Assembly: GCF_000504205.1 (NCBI RefSeq)
Contig: NZ_AZAJ01000001.1
Span: 594,879-658,878 of the forward strand
Source of the DNA: Methanolobus tindarius DSM 2278
Lineage (GTDB): Archaea > Halobacteriota > Methanosarcinia > Methanosarcinales > Methanosarcinaceae
DNA length: 64,000 nt
Direction of reading: 5' to 3'
Shown here: positions 20,121 to 29,578 of the stretch, piece by piece
Position numbering within the stretch: the first letter of the stretch is position 1
Layout of the letters: every line of letters begins with the position of its first letter
Notes under the pieces: generated by a model
The model's input: the letters and a program-made list of their open reading frames with translations, nothing else
Databases searched by the model: none
What the model was told of the DNA's origin: nothing
Translations under genes and position numbers: made by a program

Positions 20121-20286
20121 CCACAATAAAAAACAAAATAATCTGCAAACATTTGAATTTTCTTCTTATGAGTTCTCTAGAATTCTTGTATGAATACAAT
20201 CATCTTTTGATTATCTTCCGCGCAGCGGATTCGCAATGTGCTGTCACTCAGATTAACAGGATTCCCCAAGAGCTTTTTTTGTCTTT

Positions 20287-20862
20287 TTATTCCAATTCCC
20301 ACAGATGCCTGTTATTATCAATGAGCGTATTCTGTTCCTCAATCCTTGAACGCTGGTAAATGAGTGCTGCAGGATGATATATTTTCAGAAGAGTATATTT
20401 TCCATCCACTGCTTTTGGAACTCCCCATTCCAGCTTATCACCATCACAAAATGCCTTTTCTGCTGTGTTTCCCAGCAGAATAATAACTTTAGGATTTAGC
20501 AATTGAATTTGTGCTTCAAGAAATGGTTTGCAGGCTTTGATTTCACTTTTAAGAGGATTGCGGTTTTTTGGAGGGCGGCATTTGATAGTGTTTATAACAG
20601 CATATTCATCGCCTGAAAGTCCCATGTACTCGATCATGCCGTCAAGGTTCTTGCCTGCCCTTCCGCAGAATGGGACACCGGTTTCATCTTCATTCTTTCC
20701 GGGTGCCTCACCAACAAAAACAACACTCGGAGTTCTGGAACCTTTACTGATTACCTTGTTGGTTACAGTTTCATGAAGCTGACAGTCTTTGCATTCAAGT
20801 ATTTCTTTTTCAACAGCCTCAAATCCCTGTTCCACAAGTTTACTTACTGACCTGACTGCCAT
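20287..20862 (-). CDS. Type 4 uracil-DNA glycosylase (4Fe-4S)
   Basis: A 191-aa DNA-repair enzyme that removes uracil from DNA. Four Cys for the FeS cluster are visible at residues 24, 27, 95 and 111 (C-x2-C-x67-C-x15-C), the spacing of family 4 UDGs. Motif A is GEAPG (51-55) with the downstream GVPFCGRAGK; motif B is HPAA near residue 168. The gene lies 33 bp downstream of panE on the same strand and is probably cotranscribed. Confidence 0.92.
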   Translation of the reverse strand: MAVRSVSKLVEQGFEAVEKEILECKDCQLHETVTNKVISKGSRTPSVVFVGEAPGKNEDETGVPFCGRAGKNLDGMIEYMGLSGDEYAVINTIKCRPPKNRNPLKSEIKACKPFLEAQIQLLNPKVIILLGNTAEKAFCDGDKLEWGVPKAVDGKYTLLKIYHPAALIYQRSRIEEQNTLIDNNRHLWELE

Positions 20863-20895
20863 ATAATCACTGTTCCGACCTTAGTTTTCAATCTT

Positions 20896-21825
20896 TTATG
20901 TTTTTTGCAGTTTTTCTGCCTGCAATGCTTCCATGAAGCGTATCTGCTCTGAAATAAACGTATTGTATGGTGCATCAATTCCGAGTTTCTTTGCCCTTGA
21001 GACTATTGCACCGTTGAGGAAATCAATCTCGGTCTTCCTGCCGGAAGTGATATCCTGATACATGGATGAATGGTGCTCTGCAGTATTCGGGAGCTGGAAA
21101 TCATGGAGGAAAGCAAGATATTCTTCTGCTGTTTTCCATGGAAGAACAACACCTTCGGCTTCAGTGACCTTGAAAGCCTCATGAACAATGTTTTCGATAA
21201 TAGTCCATGCGTGTGAGTTTTCAAGCTTACCGTATGGAACTCCCATGACCGCACCAAGGGGATTGAGGGCTGAATTGTACAGGACTTTTGACCAGACAGA
21301 ACTCATGATATTCTCTGAACCGCTAACCTGAATGCCTGCACTCTTTACCAGTTCTACTAGCCGAATTACACTTTCATCGAGTCCTGAAGGAAATCTTCCT
21401 AGATTCATTGGTCCGGTTTCCACAGACACATGTATCTGTGCATCTCCTGCCCATTCAAAACCGGTGATTATGGTGCCTCCGATTACCTTATCGGTGTATC
21501 TGGCAATAATCTCCTCGTTGCCAATACCATTCTGCATGCTGATAACTTCCCTGCCTTTAATGACATCTGCAAACTGCTCACAGATAGATTCAGTTGCAGT
21601 GGACTTCGAGGAAATGAAAATATAATCGTAATCATCTTCACGGGCATCTTCTGAACAGCTGAATTTACAGGTAGTTTCACCCCAGATGCCTGTCATCTTA
21701 AAACCGTCGGAGTTTATTTTGTCAGCATGTCTCTGGCGGCATACTGCATGTACATCACAAACAGAAGATAATTTTGCAGCAAGGGTAAGACCCACTGCTC
21801 CTGCACCTAATATCAGGACTTTCAT
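20896..21825 (-). CDS. panE: 2-dehydropantoate 2-reductase
   Basis: A 309-aa NADP-dependent reductase making pantoate for coenzyme A. It has the N-terminal dinucleotide-binding GAGAVG, the SSKST segment, MQNGIGNEE after it, and the conserved lysine-containing KVLYNSALNPLGA. The C-terminal helical domain ends with the typical GRKTEIDFLNGAIV motif. A 9-bp palindrome lies upstream, between it and serS. Confidence 0.92.
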   Translation of the reverse strand: MKVLILGAGAVGLTLAAKLSSVCDVHAVCRQRHADKINSDGFKMTGIWGETTCKFSCSEDAREDDYDYIFISSKSTATESICEQFADVIKGREVISMQNGIGNEEIIARYTDKVIGGTIITGFEWAGDAQIHVSVETGPMNLGRFPSGLDESVIRLVELVKSAGIQVSGSENIMSSVWSKVLYNSALNPLGAVMGVPYGKLENSHAWTIIENIVHEAFKVTEAEGVVLPWKTAEEYLAFLHDFQLPNTAEHHSSMYQDITSGRKTEIDFLNGAIVSRAKKLGIDAPYNTFISEQIRFMEALQAEKLQKT

Positions 21826-21889
21826 AGAGCACCTCTTTTTTGCCTTAGATGTTTTTTTCCGTTAAAAGAATAACTCTTGGAGAGGAACC

Positions 21890-21910
21890 AATTAAGAGAA
21901 GCTCTTAATT
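21890..21910. promoter_or_regulatory. Palindrome between panE and serS
   Basis: AATTAAGAG and CTCTTAATT form a perfect 9-bp inverted repeat with a 3-nt centre, in the divergent promoter region. It could be an operator or a short hairpin in the leader of serS. Confidence 0.4.
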
Positions 21911-22031
21911 AGCAAAAGATACATCTTGCATAAAGTAGCCTGAGGGCTGCAAATCAATAATCATAATTCACAAAAAGCAGTTATAGCTGCTTTATTTTCC
22001 CAATCGCAATCATACAGAGGAATGGAAATCT

Positions 22032-23603
22032 ATGGAAGCAAAGAAAAGAGATGAATGCTGTCCGGCAGATAAACCGGAAGGTGCAGGAATAGCAATCGAC
22101 TTTAAGTTCAGGCTGGAGTGTGCACTTAAGACAAGTGCCGATGCGACTCAGGTTGCAGAAGTTGTTGATGCATATATCCATGAAGCTAATCACAGTATTC
22201 TTACCAAGGGTGCACCGGAAGGACAGGGTGCAAAAGTCACAGGATGGAAAGTAGAGGGAGACAGGATTAAACTCATTATTGAATCCGGCAGACATGTACG
22301 TGTCCACGATGCACTGCTCCGTATGAGAAAACCTCTTGCAGGAAAACTTGGAAAAGAGTTCAAGATTGGTATCCGTGGAGTTGAGGTAGAGTCATTCACA
22401 ATTGAAGTTCCTTCTGAAAAAGAACTACCTCCAATGAAGATTCCTTATGTTACTGAAATGACATATACAGATGGAATTATCAAGTTAGTTCTTGATGTTG
22501 ATGAATCTGCGATGTCTAACCGTGTGCCAGACAGGATCCTCTCCCTCATGGAAGACAAGATAGAGCAGCAGTCCTACGGTGGAAAGACAGAACACTGGAA
22601 TATCCTCTGGCAGAGCGAGAAAAAAGACCACAAATTCAACGAAGACCCGACCAAGGCAATGATGGAAGCCGGATGGCTTAAAAGAGGTGCCAGCAGGGGA
22701 CAGTGGATACATGGTCCGCAGTCTACAAGGATGTTCAGGACTTTTGAGAGAATAGTTCTTGAGGAACTTCTCGAGCCCCTTGGCTACAGGGAAATGATCT
22801 TCCCGAAACTTGTACCATGGGAAGTCTGGCAGAAATCAGGACATGCAAAAGGTGTCTATCCTGAGATTTACTATGTCTGTCCTCCAAAGACAAGGGATCC
22901 TGAGTTCTGGGAAGAGGTTATTGATCATTACAAGGTAACCCTTGAAGTTCCAACTTCACTTATCAAGGAGAAGATTGGAGACCCTATCGGCGGAATGTGC
23001 TATGCCCAGTGTCCTCCTTTCTGGACATACCTGCAGGGTGAGACTGTACCAACCGACGAGTTCCCGATAAAGGTTTTCGACAGGTCAGGAACCTCACACA
23101 GGTATGAGAGTGGCGGAATCCATGGTATGGAACGTGTTGATGAGTTCCACAGAATCGAGATTCTCTGGGTAGGAAACAAGGAACAGGTTATCAAGACTGC
23201 AAATGAACTCCATGAAAAGTACATGTACATTTTCAACGAGATCCTTGATCTTGAATGGAGAAAGGCATGGGTGACTCCATGGTTTATGGCACAGGAAGGA
23301 CTTACCGGTGTTTCCGAGCAGACTGAAGCAGGTACAACAGATTATGAAGCTGTACTTCCTTACCGTGGTGAGGATGCTGAATGGCTGGAATTCCAGAATG
23401 TCAGCGTCAACGGAAACAAATATCCGTCAGGATTTAATGTCAAGTGCCAGTCCGGTGAGGAACTCTGGTCCGGATGTTCCGGTGTGGGACTTGAAAGGTG
23501 GGCTTCCGCTTTCTTTGCACAGAAAGGAATTGACCCTGAAAACTGGCCTGAGGAATTCAGGAAAAGAGCAGGAGAGATACCAAGAGGAATTAAATTCCTC
23601 TAA
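22032..23603 (+). CDS. serS: Seryl-tRNA synthetase, methanogen (type 2) form
   Basis: A 523-aa rare-type SerRS known mainly from methanogens. The zinc ligands described for the Methanosarcina barkeri enzyme (Cys306, Glu355, Cys461) fall, with a constant shift of 21, on Cys327 (YAQCPPFW), Glu376 (HRIEILW) and Cys482 (VKCQSG), so all are present. Class II motif 2 is near [12 protein letters not shown] and motif 3 is [12 protein letters not shown]. The shift means an N-terminal extension of ~21 residues with a Cys-Cys pair. A terminator hairpin follows. Confidence 0.95.
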   Translation: MEAKKRDECCPADKPEGAGIAIDFKFRLECALKTSADATQVAEVVDAYIHEANHSILTKGAPEGQGAKVTGWKVEGDRIKLIIESGRHVRVHDALLRMRKPLAGKLGKEFKIGIRGVEVESFTIEVPSEKELPPMKIPYVTEMTYTDGIIKLVLDVDESAMSNRVPDRILSLMEDKIEQQSYGGKTEHWNILWQSEKKDHKFNEDPTKAMMEAGWLKRGASRGQWIHGPQSTRMFRTFERIVLEELLEPLGYREMIFPKLVPWEVWQKSGHAKGVYPEIYYVCPPKTRDPEFWEEVIDHYKVTLEVPTSLIKEKIGDPIGGMCYAQCPPFWTYLQGETVPTDEFPIKVFDRSGTSHRYESGGIHGMERVDEFHRIEILWVGNKEQVIKTANELHEKYMYIFNEILDLEWRKAWVTPWFMAQEGLTGVSEQTEAGTTDYEAVLPYRGEDAEWLEFQNVSVNGNKYPSGFNVKCQSGEELWSGCSGVGLERWASAFFAQKGIDPENWPEEFRKRAGEIPRGIKFL

Positions 23604-23638
23604 TCTTTACTCCTTTGGTTTTTATTTAAATTGAAGTT

Positions 23639-23658
23639 CTGGTGGAGAAATCCATCAG
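23639..23658 (+). terminator. Stem-loop after serS
   Basis: CTGGTGGA (23639-23646) pairs with TCCATCAG (23651-23658), one G-U, loop GAAA; moderately T-rich downstream. Confidence 0.5.
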
Positions 23659-23705
23659 AGCGACTTATTTTCAAAATCAAAAAAGACGTTTCACTTAATT
23701 TAGAG

Positions 23706-24368
23706 TTATATTTGTGATCTGGTTCTTTGTATCAGGTCAATAAATTCCCTGGTTTCTTTTTCCACATCATCACTGCAAACAATTGCAGAAATAGCAACCA
23801 GACTGTCAGCTCCACCAATAATCACGCTTTCACTGTTCTTTTTATTGATGCCACCTATAGCTACAATAGGAATTTTTATAGCATCTTTTACAGGACGAAT
23901 GCTTTCAGGACCGATTCCATCCCCTGCATCTTTTTTAGTTGAAGTATTGAAAATAGGGCTGAGTCCTACATAATCAGCACCCATTCTTTCAGCTTCAAGG
24001 GCTTCCTCAACATTATGAACAGTAAGACCGATTATTTTGTCAGGACCAAGAAGATCTCTTGCAGCGTCCATAGGCATATCGTCCTGTCCAATATGGACAC
24101 CATCTGCATCAACAGCCAGAGCGACATCAACCCGGTCATTTACAAGGAAAATAGACTCGCTGCCGCAAAGTGCCTTGATCTGTTCTGCTTCAAGTATCAT
24201 GTCCTTTGTACTGATGGACTTTTCACGATACTGTATAATTCTGCATCCTGCAGCAACAGCTTTTTCCACATCTGAAAGTGTACCTTTTTTTGACAGACCT
24301 GAGTCCGTCACAAGATAGAAATCAATTTCATCCAGCAATACTCTTTTGTCAGTCATCGGTTTCAGCAC
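23706..24368 (-). CDS. thiE: Thiamine-phosphate synthase
   Basis: A 220-aa TIM-barrel enzyme joining HMP-PP and thiazole phosphate. It has IQYREKS, the [23 protein letters not shown] block that binds pyrophosphate and Mg, [12 protein letters not shown], and the phosphate-binding AIGGINKKN. The GTG at 24368 overlaps the thiM end; an ATG 12 bases further on (24356) is an alternative start. Second gene of a thiM-thiE salvage operon. Confidence 0.94.
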   Translation of the reverse strand: MLKPMTDKRVLLDEIDFYLVTDSGLSKKGTLSDVEKAVAAGCRIIQYREKSISTKDMILEAEQIKALCGSESIFLVNDRVDVALAVDADGVHIGQDDMPMDAARDLLGPDKIIGLTVHNVEEALEAERMGADYVGLSPIFNTSTKKDAGDGIGPESIRPVKDAIKIPIVAIGGINKKNSESVIIGGADSLVAISAIVCSDDVEKETREFIDLIQRTRSQI

Positions 24369-25147
24369 TCTTCAAAGTTCATCATGGACTGTGCTTTTTT
24401 ATCGGAAAGATTGTAGACCTCATCATAGAGATACATCTTAAAGGTCCCAGGACCTTCAGACTTTTCAGCTGCAAGCTGTCCTGCAATTCCGAAATAGCAG
24501 AGTGCATCCTTTGCAGCTTCACAGAGGTCTGAGTTTACTCCGGCAAAAGATCCGATAATTGATGCAGCCATGCATCCTGTCCCGACAATAGAACCCATTA
24601 GTGCATGTCCGTTCTTAACAACGAATGTCCTTTCTCCATCGCTGATGATATCCTCAACACCTGTCATTACAACTACACATGACCTGGCTTTTGCAAATTC
24701 TTTTGCAACCTTTTTCGGATCAGCTTCAATGGATGTGGCTTCTACCCCTCTTGTAATTGCATTTTCACCTGCAAGTTTTGCAATCTCGGAATAGTTGCCT
24801 TTGATAATATCCACACGAACTGAATCAAGTATTTTTGCAGCCATCTCATCACGGAACTTTGTTGCACCGACTCCTACCGCATCAAGGACTACGGGCATAT
24901 CCTTCTCGTTTGCAGCTTTTGCTGAAAGGAGCATTGCATCGATGAGTTCTGTTGTAAGGGTTCCGATATTCAGGACAAAAACTGTGGAAATGCCGGTCAT
25001 ATCTGCACATTCTTCCGGTGCATGAGCCATTATCGGAAGAGCACCGAAGGCTCTTGTGATATTTGCACAATCATAGATAGTTACCCAGTTTGTGATGTGA
25101 TGTACCAGTGGTTTCGATTCCCTAATAGATTCAAGTGGATTTTTCAT
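24362..25147 (-). CDS. thiM: Hydroxyethylthiazole kinase
   Basis: A 261-aa ribokinase-like enzyme phosphorylating the thiazole moiety for thiamine salvage. The N-terminal segment [42 protein letters not shown], and the catalytic-loop [17 protein letters not shown], whose Cys/Gly-rich turn carries the active-site region, are all present. It overlaps thiE. I looked for a TPP riboswitch upstream and did not see one. Confidence 0.94.
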   Translation of the reverse strand: MKNPLESIRESKPLVHHITNWVTIYDCANITRAFGALPIMAHAPEECADMTGISTVFVLNIGTLTTELIDAMLLSAKAANEKDMPVVLDAVGVGATKFRDEMAAKILDSVRVDIIKGNYSEIAKLAGENAITRGVEATSIEADPKKVAKEFAKARSCVVVMTGVEDIISDGERTFVVKNGHALMGSIVGTGCMAASIIGSFAGVNSDLCEAAKDALCYFGIAGQLAAEKSEGPGTFKMYLYDEVYNLSDKKAQSMMNFEEC

Positions 25148-25496
25148 TGAAGTGCCCCTTTAAGTTTTTGAAATTAATATTATAATTGATACTTTATGAA
25201 ATTAACACATACAACATATACGGTTATCAGTAGTTCAACTTTGATTGCCATAGAGAAGTATTTATTCATAAAATACTTTTTGTAACCACTATTTCCTGAA
25301 TCCAGACTTGATACAGGCTTCTTCTAAATCCGGACTAACCGATTTGTTTATATATGGACATGCATACTATAGAGAGCCAATTTATCAGTGCATACATTAT
25401 ATCATAATTATTTATGACAGCTCGTTGAACAATTACAGATTACAAATATTCATTAAATTATATCATTAAATCACACTCATCTGGAGGAATTATTAC
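25148..25496. other. Divergent intergenic region thiM / rps3ae
   Basis: 349 bp without a gene. The right half holds a strong TATA box for rps3ae and a ~120-nt leader. No hairpin or riboswitch core is apparent in the thiM-proximal half. Confidence 0.55.
25341..25356 (+). promoter_or_regulatory. TATA promoter of rps3ae
   Basis: TTTATATAT at 25347-25355 is a near-ideal archaeal TATA box. A start near 25380 would leave a leader of about 115 nt before the TTG start codon. Confidence 0.55.
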
Positions 25497-26087
25497 TTGG
25501 CAAGGAAAGTGCAGAGAAAGTTAGACAAATGGAAGTCAAAGACATGGTACAACGTAGAAACACCGGAATTCATCAGCAGGACAAACATTGGAGTTACCCC
25601 TGCAGAAGAGCCTGAACAGCTCATAGGTCGTATCGTTGAAACCACAGTCGGCGAGATTGCTAACGATTTCACAAAGCATAACACAAAGCTCAGACTCGAG
25701 ATCGACAATGTCAGCGGTGACATTGCAAACACAAGATTCCTCGGTCACGAGATTACAACAGATTACCTTCGCTCAATTGTAAAGCGTCAGACCTCAAGAA
25801 TCGATGCAAACCTTGATGTTAAGACAAAGGACGGATACGTCATCAGAGTAAAGCCAATATGCTTCACTGTAAAGAGAGCAAGAACCAGCCAGATCAAAGG
25901 CATCAGAGAAGTAATGGCTAAGATCGTACTGGAACGTGCAGCAGAGCTTAACTTCGAGCAGTTTATCGAAGAAGCAATCATGGGCAAGCTTTCCGCAAAC
26001 ATCTACAGGAACGCAAAGTCCATCTACCCACTCAGAAGGGTGGAAATCAGGAAGACAGAAGTAAAAACTGTCCCTGCAAAAGTTTAA
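25497..26087 (+). CDS. rps3ae: Ribosomal protein S3Ae (S1e)
   Basis: A 196-aa archaeal/eukaryote-specific 30S protein: [20 protein letters not shown] at the N-terminus, [28 protein letters not shown]. Translation starts at TTG (25497), placed by a strong GGAGG nine bases upstream and by the family's N-terminus. It stands alone, with a promoter upstream and a stem-loop after it. Confidence 0.96.
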   Translation: MARKVQRKLDKWKSKTWYNVETPEFISRTNIGVTPAEEPEQLIGRIVETTVGEIANDFTKHNTKLRLEIDNVSGDIANTRFLGHEITTDYLRSIVKRQTSRIDANLDVKTKDGYVIRVKPICFTVKRARTSQIKGIREVMAKIVLERAAELNFEQFIEEAIMGKLSANIYRNAKSIYPLRRVEIRKTEVKTVPAKV

Positions 26088-26117
26088 ACATAAATCTAAT
26101 TTAAAGCTAAAAACAAT

Positions 26118-26150
26118 AGGTGGTTAAATCCACCTGTTACATACTTTTTT
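26118..26150 (+). terminator. Terminator after rps3ae
   Basis: AGGTGG pairs with CCACCT (26118-26123 / 26130-26135), followed shortly by six T's at 26145-26150. Confidence 0.6.
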
Positions 26151-26190
26151 AATTAATTGCGCCTCGGAAGCGTAGCTTTTTAGCTTCATT

Positions 26191-26430
26191 TTATTCAGAA
26201 ATACGTGCCTTACTTTCGTACTCGTCACGTATCAGTTTCATCATCCTTGGATTGGCATCGATAACAAAGGCACCTATGTAACCACAATACTTGCAGTGGT
26301 AAAGACCTTCAGTCCCACCTGCTTCATAATAGAGTTCCGGACTGCCACATACAGGACAAACTTCTATCAAATTTTCATCTTCATCAGATTCCTGAATATC
26401 TGCCAGTTCAATATCATTATTGTCTTCCAC
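26191..26430 (-). CDS. Small zinc-ribbon protein, function unknown
   Basis: The CPVCG and CKYCG knuckles (22 residues apart) form a zinc ribbon, followed by IGAFVIDANPRMMKLIRDEYES. I place the start at GTG 26430 because AAAGGAG lies 8 bases upstream of it; an in-frame ATG at 26463 would give 90 aa. The acidic N-terminus is low-complexity. Small zinc ribbons of this kind in methanogens may bind nucleic acid, but nothing here proves that. Confidence 0.7.
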   Translation of the reverse strand: MEDNNDIELADIQESDEDENLIEVCPVCGSPELYYEAGGTEGLYHCKYCGYIGAFVIDANPRMMKLIRDEYESKARISE

Positions 26431-26560
26431 AATAGCATCTCCTTTAGATTCCCCACGTGACATGTACCGACAATACAATATGGAAATTCAAACGATATGA
26501 AAGTATCTGATACTGATAAGTGTGTGTTGAGATATTCATCATTTTTACAATTCATGAAAA

Positions 26561-27529
26561 CTAAACAGATAATTCCGGTGGATACGGACAGAAAAGTGTC
26601 TGTTTTGAAAGATATTCAACATCATATTTTTCTGCCATTACCATGAACCATTGCCTTAATTCGAATATCAAAGATCCATCTGTCCTTAGCTTTTGTAATT
26701 GCTGCATGAACCAGAACTTTTCACCGGCACTTAAATGTCGTGAAAAATAACCGAATGAATGCATTAAAGCATTGATAACATGACCACTTTGAGGAGTCTC
26801 TGAGATAATCTGCGTCAAAAGTTTACTGTAATCCTCATACACTTTCTCAACCGGGAGATTATCCCTGTTAGCGATAATATTTCCCATCGCTGTCATTGTA
26901 CGCTTTTCATAAGCCATGAAAAGCAGCTTGTTTGCAGTATGAAACTGCACCAGTGTATGATGTTTGCATGAAACGGATGCATCCCTGAAAGATGCCAGAA
27001 CAAATACCTGCGTAAGAAAATGGTCCCTCTTCATCGGGTCTTTAAATTGTTCCTCATCTATGACAGGAATTTCCGGGTACCTATGAACTACTGTTTCTGC
27101 AAAGAATCCGTTCCCTTCATGATGAGTGTACTCTTCAGTCTCAGTATCAGGAAATACTTTAGTAGTACCAATTCCGCATGAAGGTGATTTAGATTTGAGT
27201 ATGAAACCATCAAAATCATCCAGTTTTTCAAGGTAGAACCTTGAAAATGATGTCATCTTATCAGTCAAATCAATTCCTGTTGCCGGTTGTATCAGTTTCC
27301 TGTTACTGACATCAGCTTCGGTATCTTCAACTATGAGTATAGGTTCTCTGGGAATCCCAAGTCCGATATCATACTCAGGACACACATCAATAAGTTCAAC
27401 AAATGGTTTCATGGCTTCTGCTAAAGGAAATGAAACTATTTGCCCATCATAGCGACAGTTATCAAAACCAAGACATCTGCTAATAACAATTATAGGGCGT
27501 GAAAAACTGCATTTGGGATGAGATTCCAT
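26561..27529 (-). CDS. DUF523-DUF1722 protein (YbgA-like)
   Basis: A 322-aa protein combining an N-terminal DUF523 domain (ISRCLGFDNCRYDG, VCPEYDIGLGIPREP, LKSKSPSCGI, with conserved Cys residues) and a C-terminal DUF1722 helical domain (RDHFLTQVFVLASFRD, HTLVQFHTANKLLFMAY). The same fusion is widespread in bacteria and methanogens. Roles proposed for DUF523 include tRNA-thiolation-like chemistry, unproven here. The start is the ATG at 27529 (MESHPKCSFSRPI), because a longer frame would run into the gene upstream. Confidence 0.85.
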   Translation of the reverse strand: MESHPKCSFSRPIIVISRCLGFDNCRYDGQIVSFPLAEAMKPFVELIDVCPEYDIGLGIPREPILIVEDTEADVSNRKLIQPATGIDLTDKMTSFSRFYLEKLDDFDGFILKSKSPSCGIGTTKVFPDTETEEYTHHEGNGFFAETVVHRYPEIPVIDEEQFKDPMKRDHFLTQVFVLASFRDASVSCKHHTLVQFHTANKLLFMAYEKRTMTAMGNIIANRDNLPVEKVYEDYSKLLTQIISETPQSGHVINALMHSFGYFSRHLSAGEKFWFMQQLQKLRTDGSLIFELRQWFMVMAEKYDVEYLSKQTLFCPYPPELSV

Positions 27530-27599
27530 ATTAAGTAAAACAGTAAACTGGAAAAAAGACTTTTTGGATAAACTCAGTAATAAAAATGAAATTAAATGA

Positions 27600-27622
27600 A
27601 AAGGATTGAAAATCAATCCTTT
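27600..27622 (-). terminator. 10-bp stem-loop at end of surface protein gene
   Basis: AAAGGATTGA (27600-27609) and TCAATCCTTT (27613-27622) pair perfectly with a 3-nt loop, overlapping the stop codon of the beta-helix protein gene. Confidence 0.55.
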
Positions 27623-29364
27623 CTCCTGTGAATTAATACTATTGATAGCATACAAACCATACCAACTAAAATGCTAAATCCAGGAGTACTGTTACTTTCT
27701 GTTTTTTCAACCAGTGAACCTGCTGTAGAACCTGTCTCTGCACCTTCATTCCCAACATCTGATGGTTCTTCAGGAGTAGATTGTAAAGGAGTTTCCTCAA
27801 GATCAGCAACTCCAGCATTCTGCTTATCAACTGTTTCGTCTTCAGAGGTTTCTTCCGGAGAAATAATTCTCAGAGAAGTACCAGTACTGCCACCAGATGA
27901 TTTTTTACTGCTGCTTCCGGTAGAAGTTGTAACTGGGGTTACTATCTGCAAGTCAGTCTTTGCAGTATCTTTTACTGAAGTTGAGTTGATATTACCTGAA
28001 GTATCCACAGTCATGATGACTATCTCATAGACCGTATCCTGAACAAGTCCAGTTGCATTGAATGACTCAGTAGAAGTAATTCCTGAGATAGTACCGTCAA
28101 TGTATACTATGCTGTGGTTGAAATCAAGATCTGCAGGATTAGTCCAGCTCCAGTTTATCCATGTATATCCAGTCTCTGATTCATTAAGACCGATTACGGA
28201 CGCAGGTGCAGTACCATCAAGTGTTGTGGCAGTGTCATTGACCCAAATAGGTTTAACATTTCCAAGTACATCAACTGTTTTTATTCCTATTTCATATTTT
28301 GTTGAATCTGAAAGTCCTGTTGCATTGAAAGACTCTTCACTGGTATTGGTAAGAAAAACACCATCCAGATATACCATACTATGATTGAACATTGAATCAG
28401 AAGGATTGGTCCAGTTCCATACTATCCATTCAGTCCCAACAGCAGATTCATCCAAGCCGGAAACATCACCTATAGGTGCAAAACCTCCAAGAGGGAAATA
28501 ATCTACATCTGCACCATAAACATAAGCTTCATCACAGATACCATCAGCATCAGCATCTATATGTGTCTGACTGAAGCCTGTTCCATCAGGTCTGCCCCAG
28601 TAGTTACCACCCATATATGAACCTCCGATAATGTTGACACCTGGACTTCTAGTTGTGTTCCAGATACTTACAGCACTTGCTGAGAAATGATTGTATCTGT
28701 TCATCAAATAATTGTTGTAGAAAAGATTGTTTGATATGTACATATCATTAAAAACTATTCCGTAATCAGTATTGAAGGAAATATTGTTTCCTGTAATAGT
28801 ATTATAAGAAGAAGTACCGTAGTAGCTTGAATCAATATAGACACCGTATTTGTTATTTGTGATAGTATTATCAGCGAACAAGTTATAGTTTGCATTCTTT
28901 ATTATTATGCCATTACCAGTAAGATATCCACTGATAGTATTCTTCTCTATGGTTAAGTTGCGTCCTTCATAGGAATAAATACCATAAGAACCTCCGAGAA
29001 GTGTCCCATTGATATTAAAGCCTGTGATAGTCACATTACGTGCATAATTTGCATCGAAACCAGCTACCATCGTATCAACTTGATTAGCTGATTCTGACAT
29101 TATTATGACATCTGTCTTATATTGAAGATCGACGATTTCCGAATAAATACCGGGTTTAACAAGAATGGTATCACCAGATGATACGGCTGTTACCGCAGAA
29201 CTGATTGATGTGTATGTTTCACCTGGGCCAACCGTTAGTGTCGCTGCAGAAGCGGAGCTTACGAATACTGCCATGAATATTCCAAAAATAAAAAGTGTCG
29301 CTACTGATTTTTGTAAATTATTGCAAAGAGTGTTTGTTTTTTGTTGTTTATTATATACCACCAA
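27613..29364 (-). CDS. Right-handed beta-helix surface protein with PGF-CTERM anchor
   Basis: A 583-aa protein. A signal peptide (about residues 18-42, ending SSASAATL) is followed by NosD-type parallel beta-helix repeats (residues ~60-260, e.g. NITGFNINGTLLGGSYGIYS and NTITNNKYGVYIDSS), then two ~85-residue fibronectin III-like repeats, each with WSWTNP/WNWTNP and SFNATGLS. A Ser/Thr/Glu linker leads to STPGF plus a hydrophobic helix and HRRKD: a PGF-CTERM signal, cut by archaeosortase A and replaced by a lipid anchor in known cases. Many Asn-X-Ser/Thr sequons fit an S-layer-associated glycoprotein. Ligand unknown. Confidence 0.87.
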   Translation of the reverse strand: MVVYNKQQKTNTLCNNLQKSVATLFIFGIFMAVFVSSASAATLTVGPGETYTSISSAVTAVSSGDTILVKPGIYSEIVDLQYKTDVIIMSESANQVDTMVAGFDANYARNVTITGFNINGTLLGGSYGIYSYEGRNLTIEKNTISGYLTGNGIIIKNANYNLFADNTITNNKYGVYIDSSYYGTSSYNTITGNNISFNTDYGIVFNDMYISNNLFYNNYLMNRYNHFSASAVSIWNTTRSPGVNIIGGSYMGGNYWGRPDGTGFSQTHIDADADGICDEAYVYGADVDYFPLGGFAPIGDVSGLDESAVGTEWIVWNWTNPSDSMFNHSMVYLDGVFLTNTSEESFNATGLSDSTKYEIGIKTVDVLGNVKPIWVNDTATTLDGTAPASVIGLNESETGYTWINWSWTNPADLDFNHSIVYIDGTISGITSTESFNATGLVQDTVYEIVIMTVDTSGNINSTSVKDTAKTDLQIVTPVTTSTGSSSKKSSGGSTGTSLRIISPEETSEDETVDKQNAGVADLEETPLQSTPEEPSDVGNEGAETGSTAGSLVEKTESNSTPGFSILVGMVCMLSIVLIHRRKD

Positions 29365-29556
29365 GATTACCTCCAGCCAATTGGATAATCTAAAGCTGTT
29401 TTTTTAAAAAGAAATTCAGCCTAAATGTGCAACCATGCACAATTATATAAACATTTCTTTATTTACGCCGTTAACTTGCGAATATGAAAAGTTCATCATA
29501 ATGAGGAAATAACAAAACAGAGTTGCAAGCTAACGATTAAGAAAAAAGAAAAATAA

Positions 29557-29578
29557 GAAAGGATTTTAGAATCCTTTC
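29557..29578 (-). terminator. Terminator after gltX
   Basis: GAAAGGATT (29557-29565) pairs with AATCCTTTC (29570-29578), loop TTAG, directly after the gltX stop and followed on the minus strand by T-rich sequence. Confidence 0.65.

Noticed and set aside
25148-25496. TPP riboswitch upstream of thiM
   Set aside because: The conserved CUGAGA and ACCUG-type core elements are not visible on the minus strand of this spacer.
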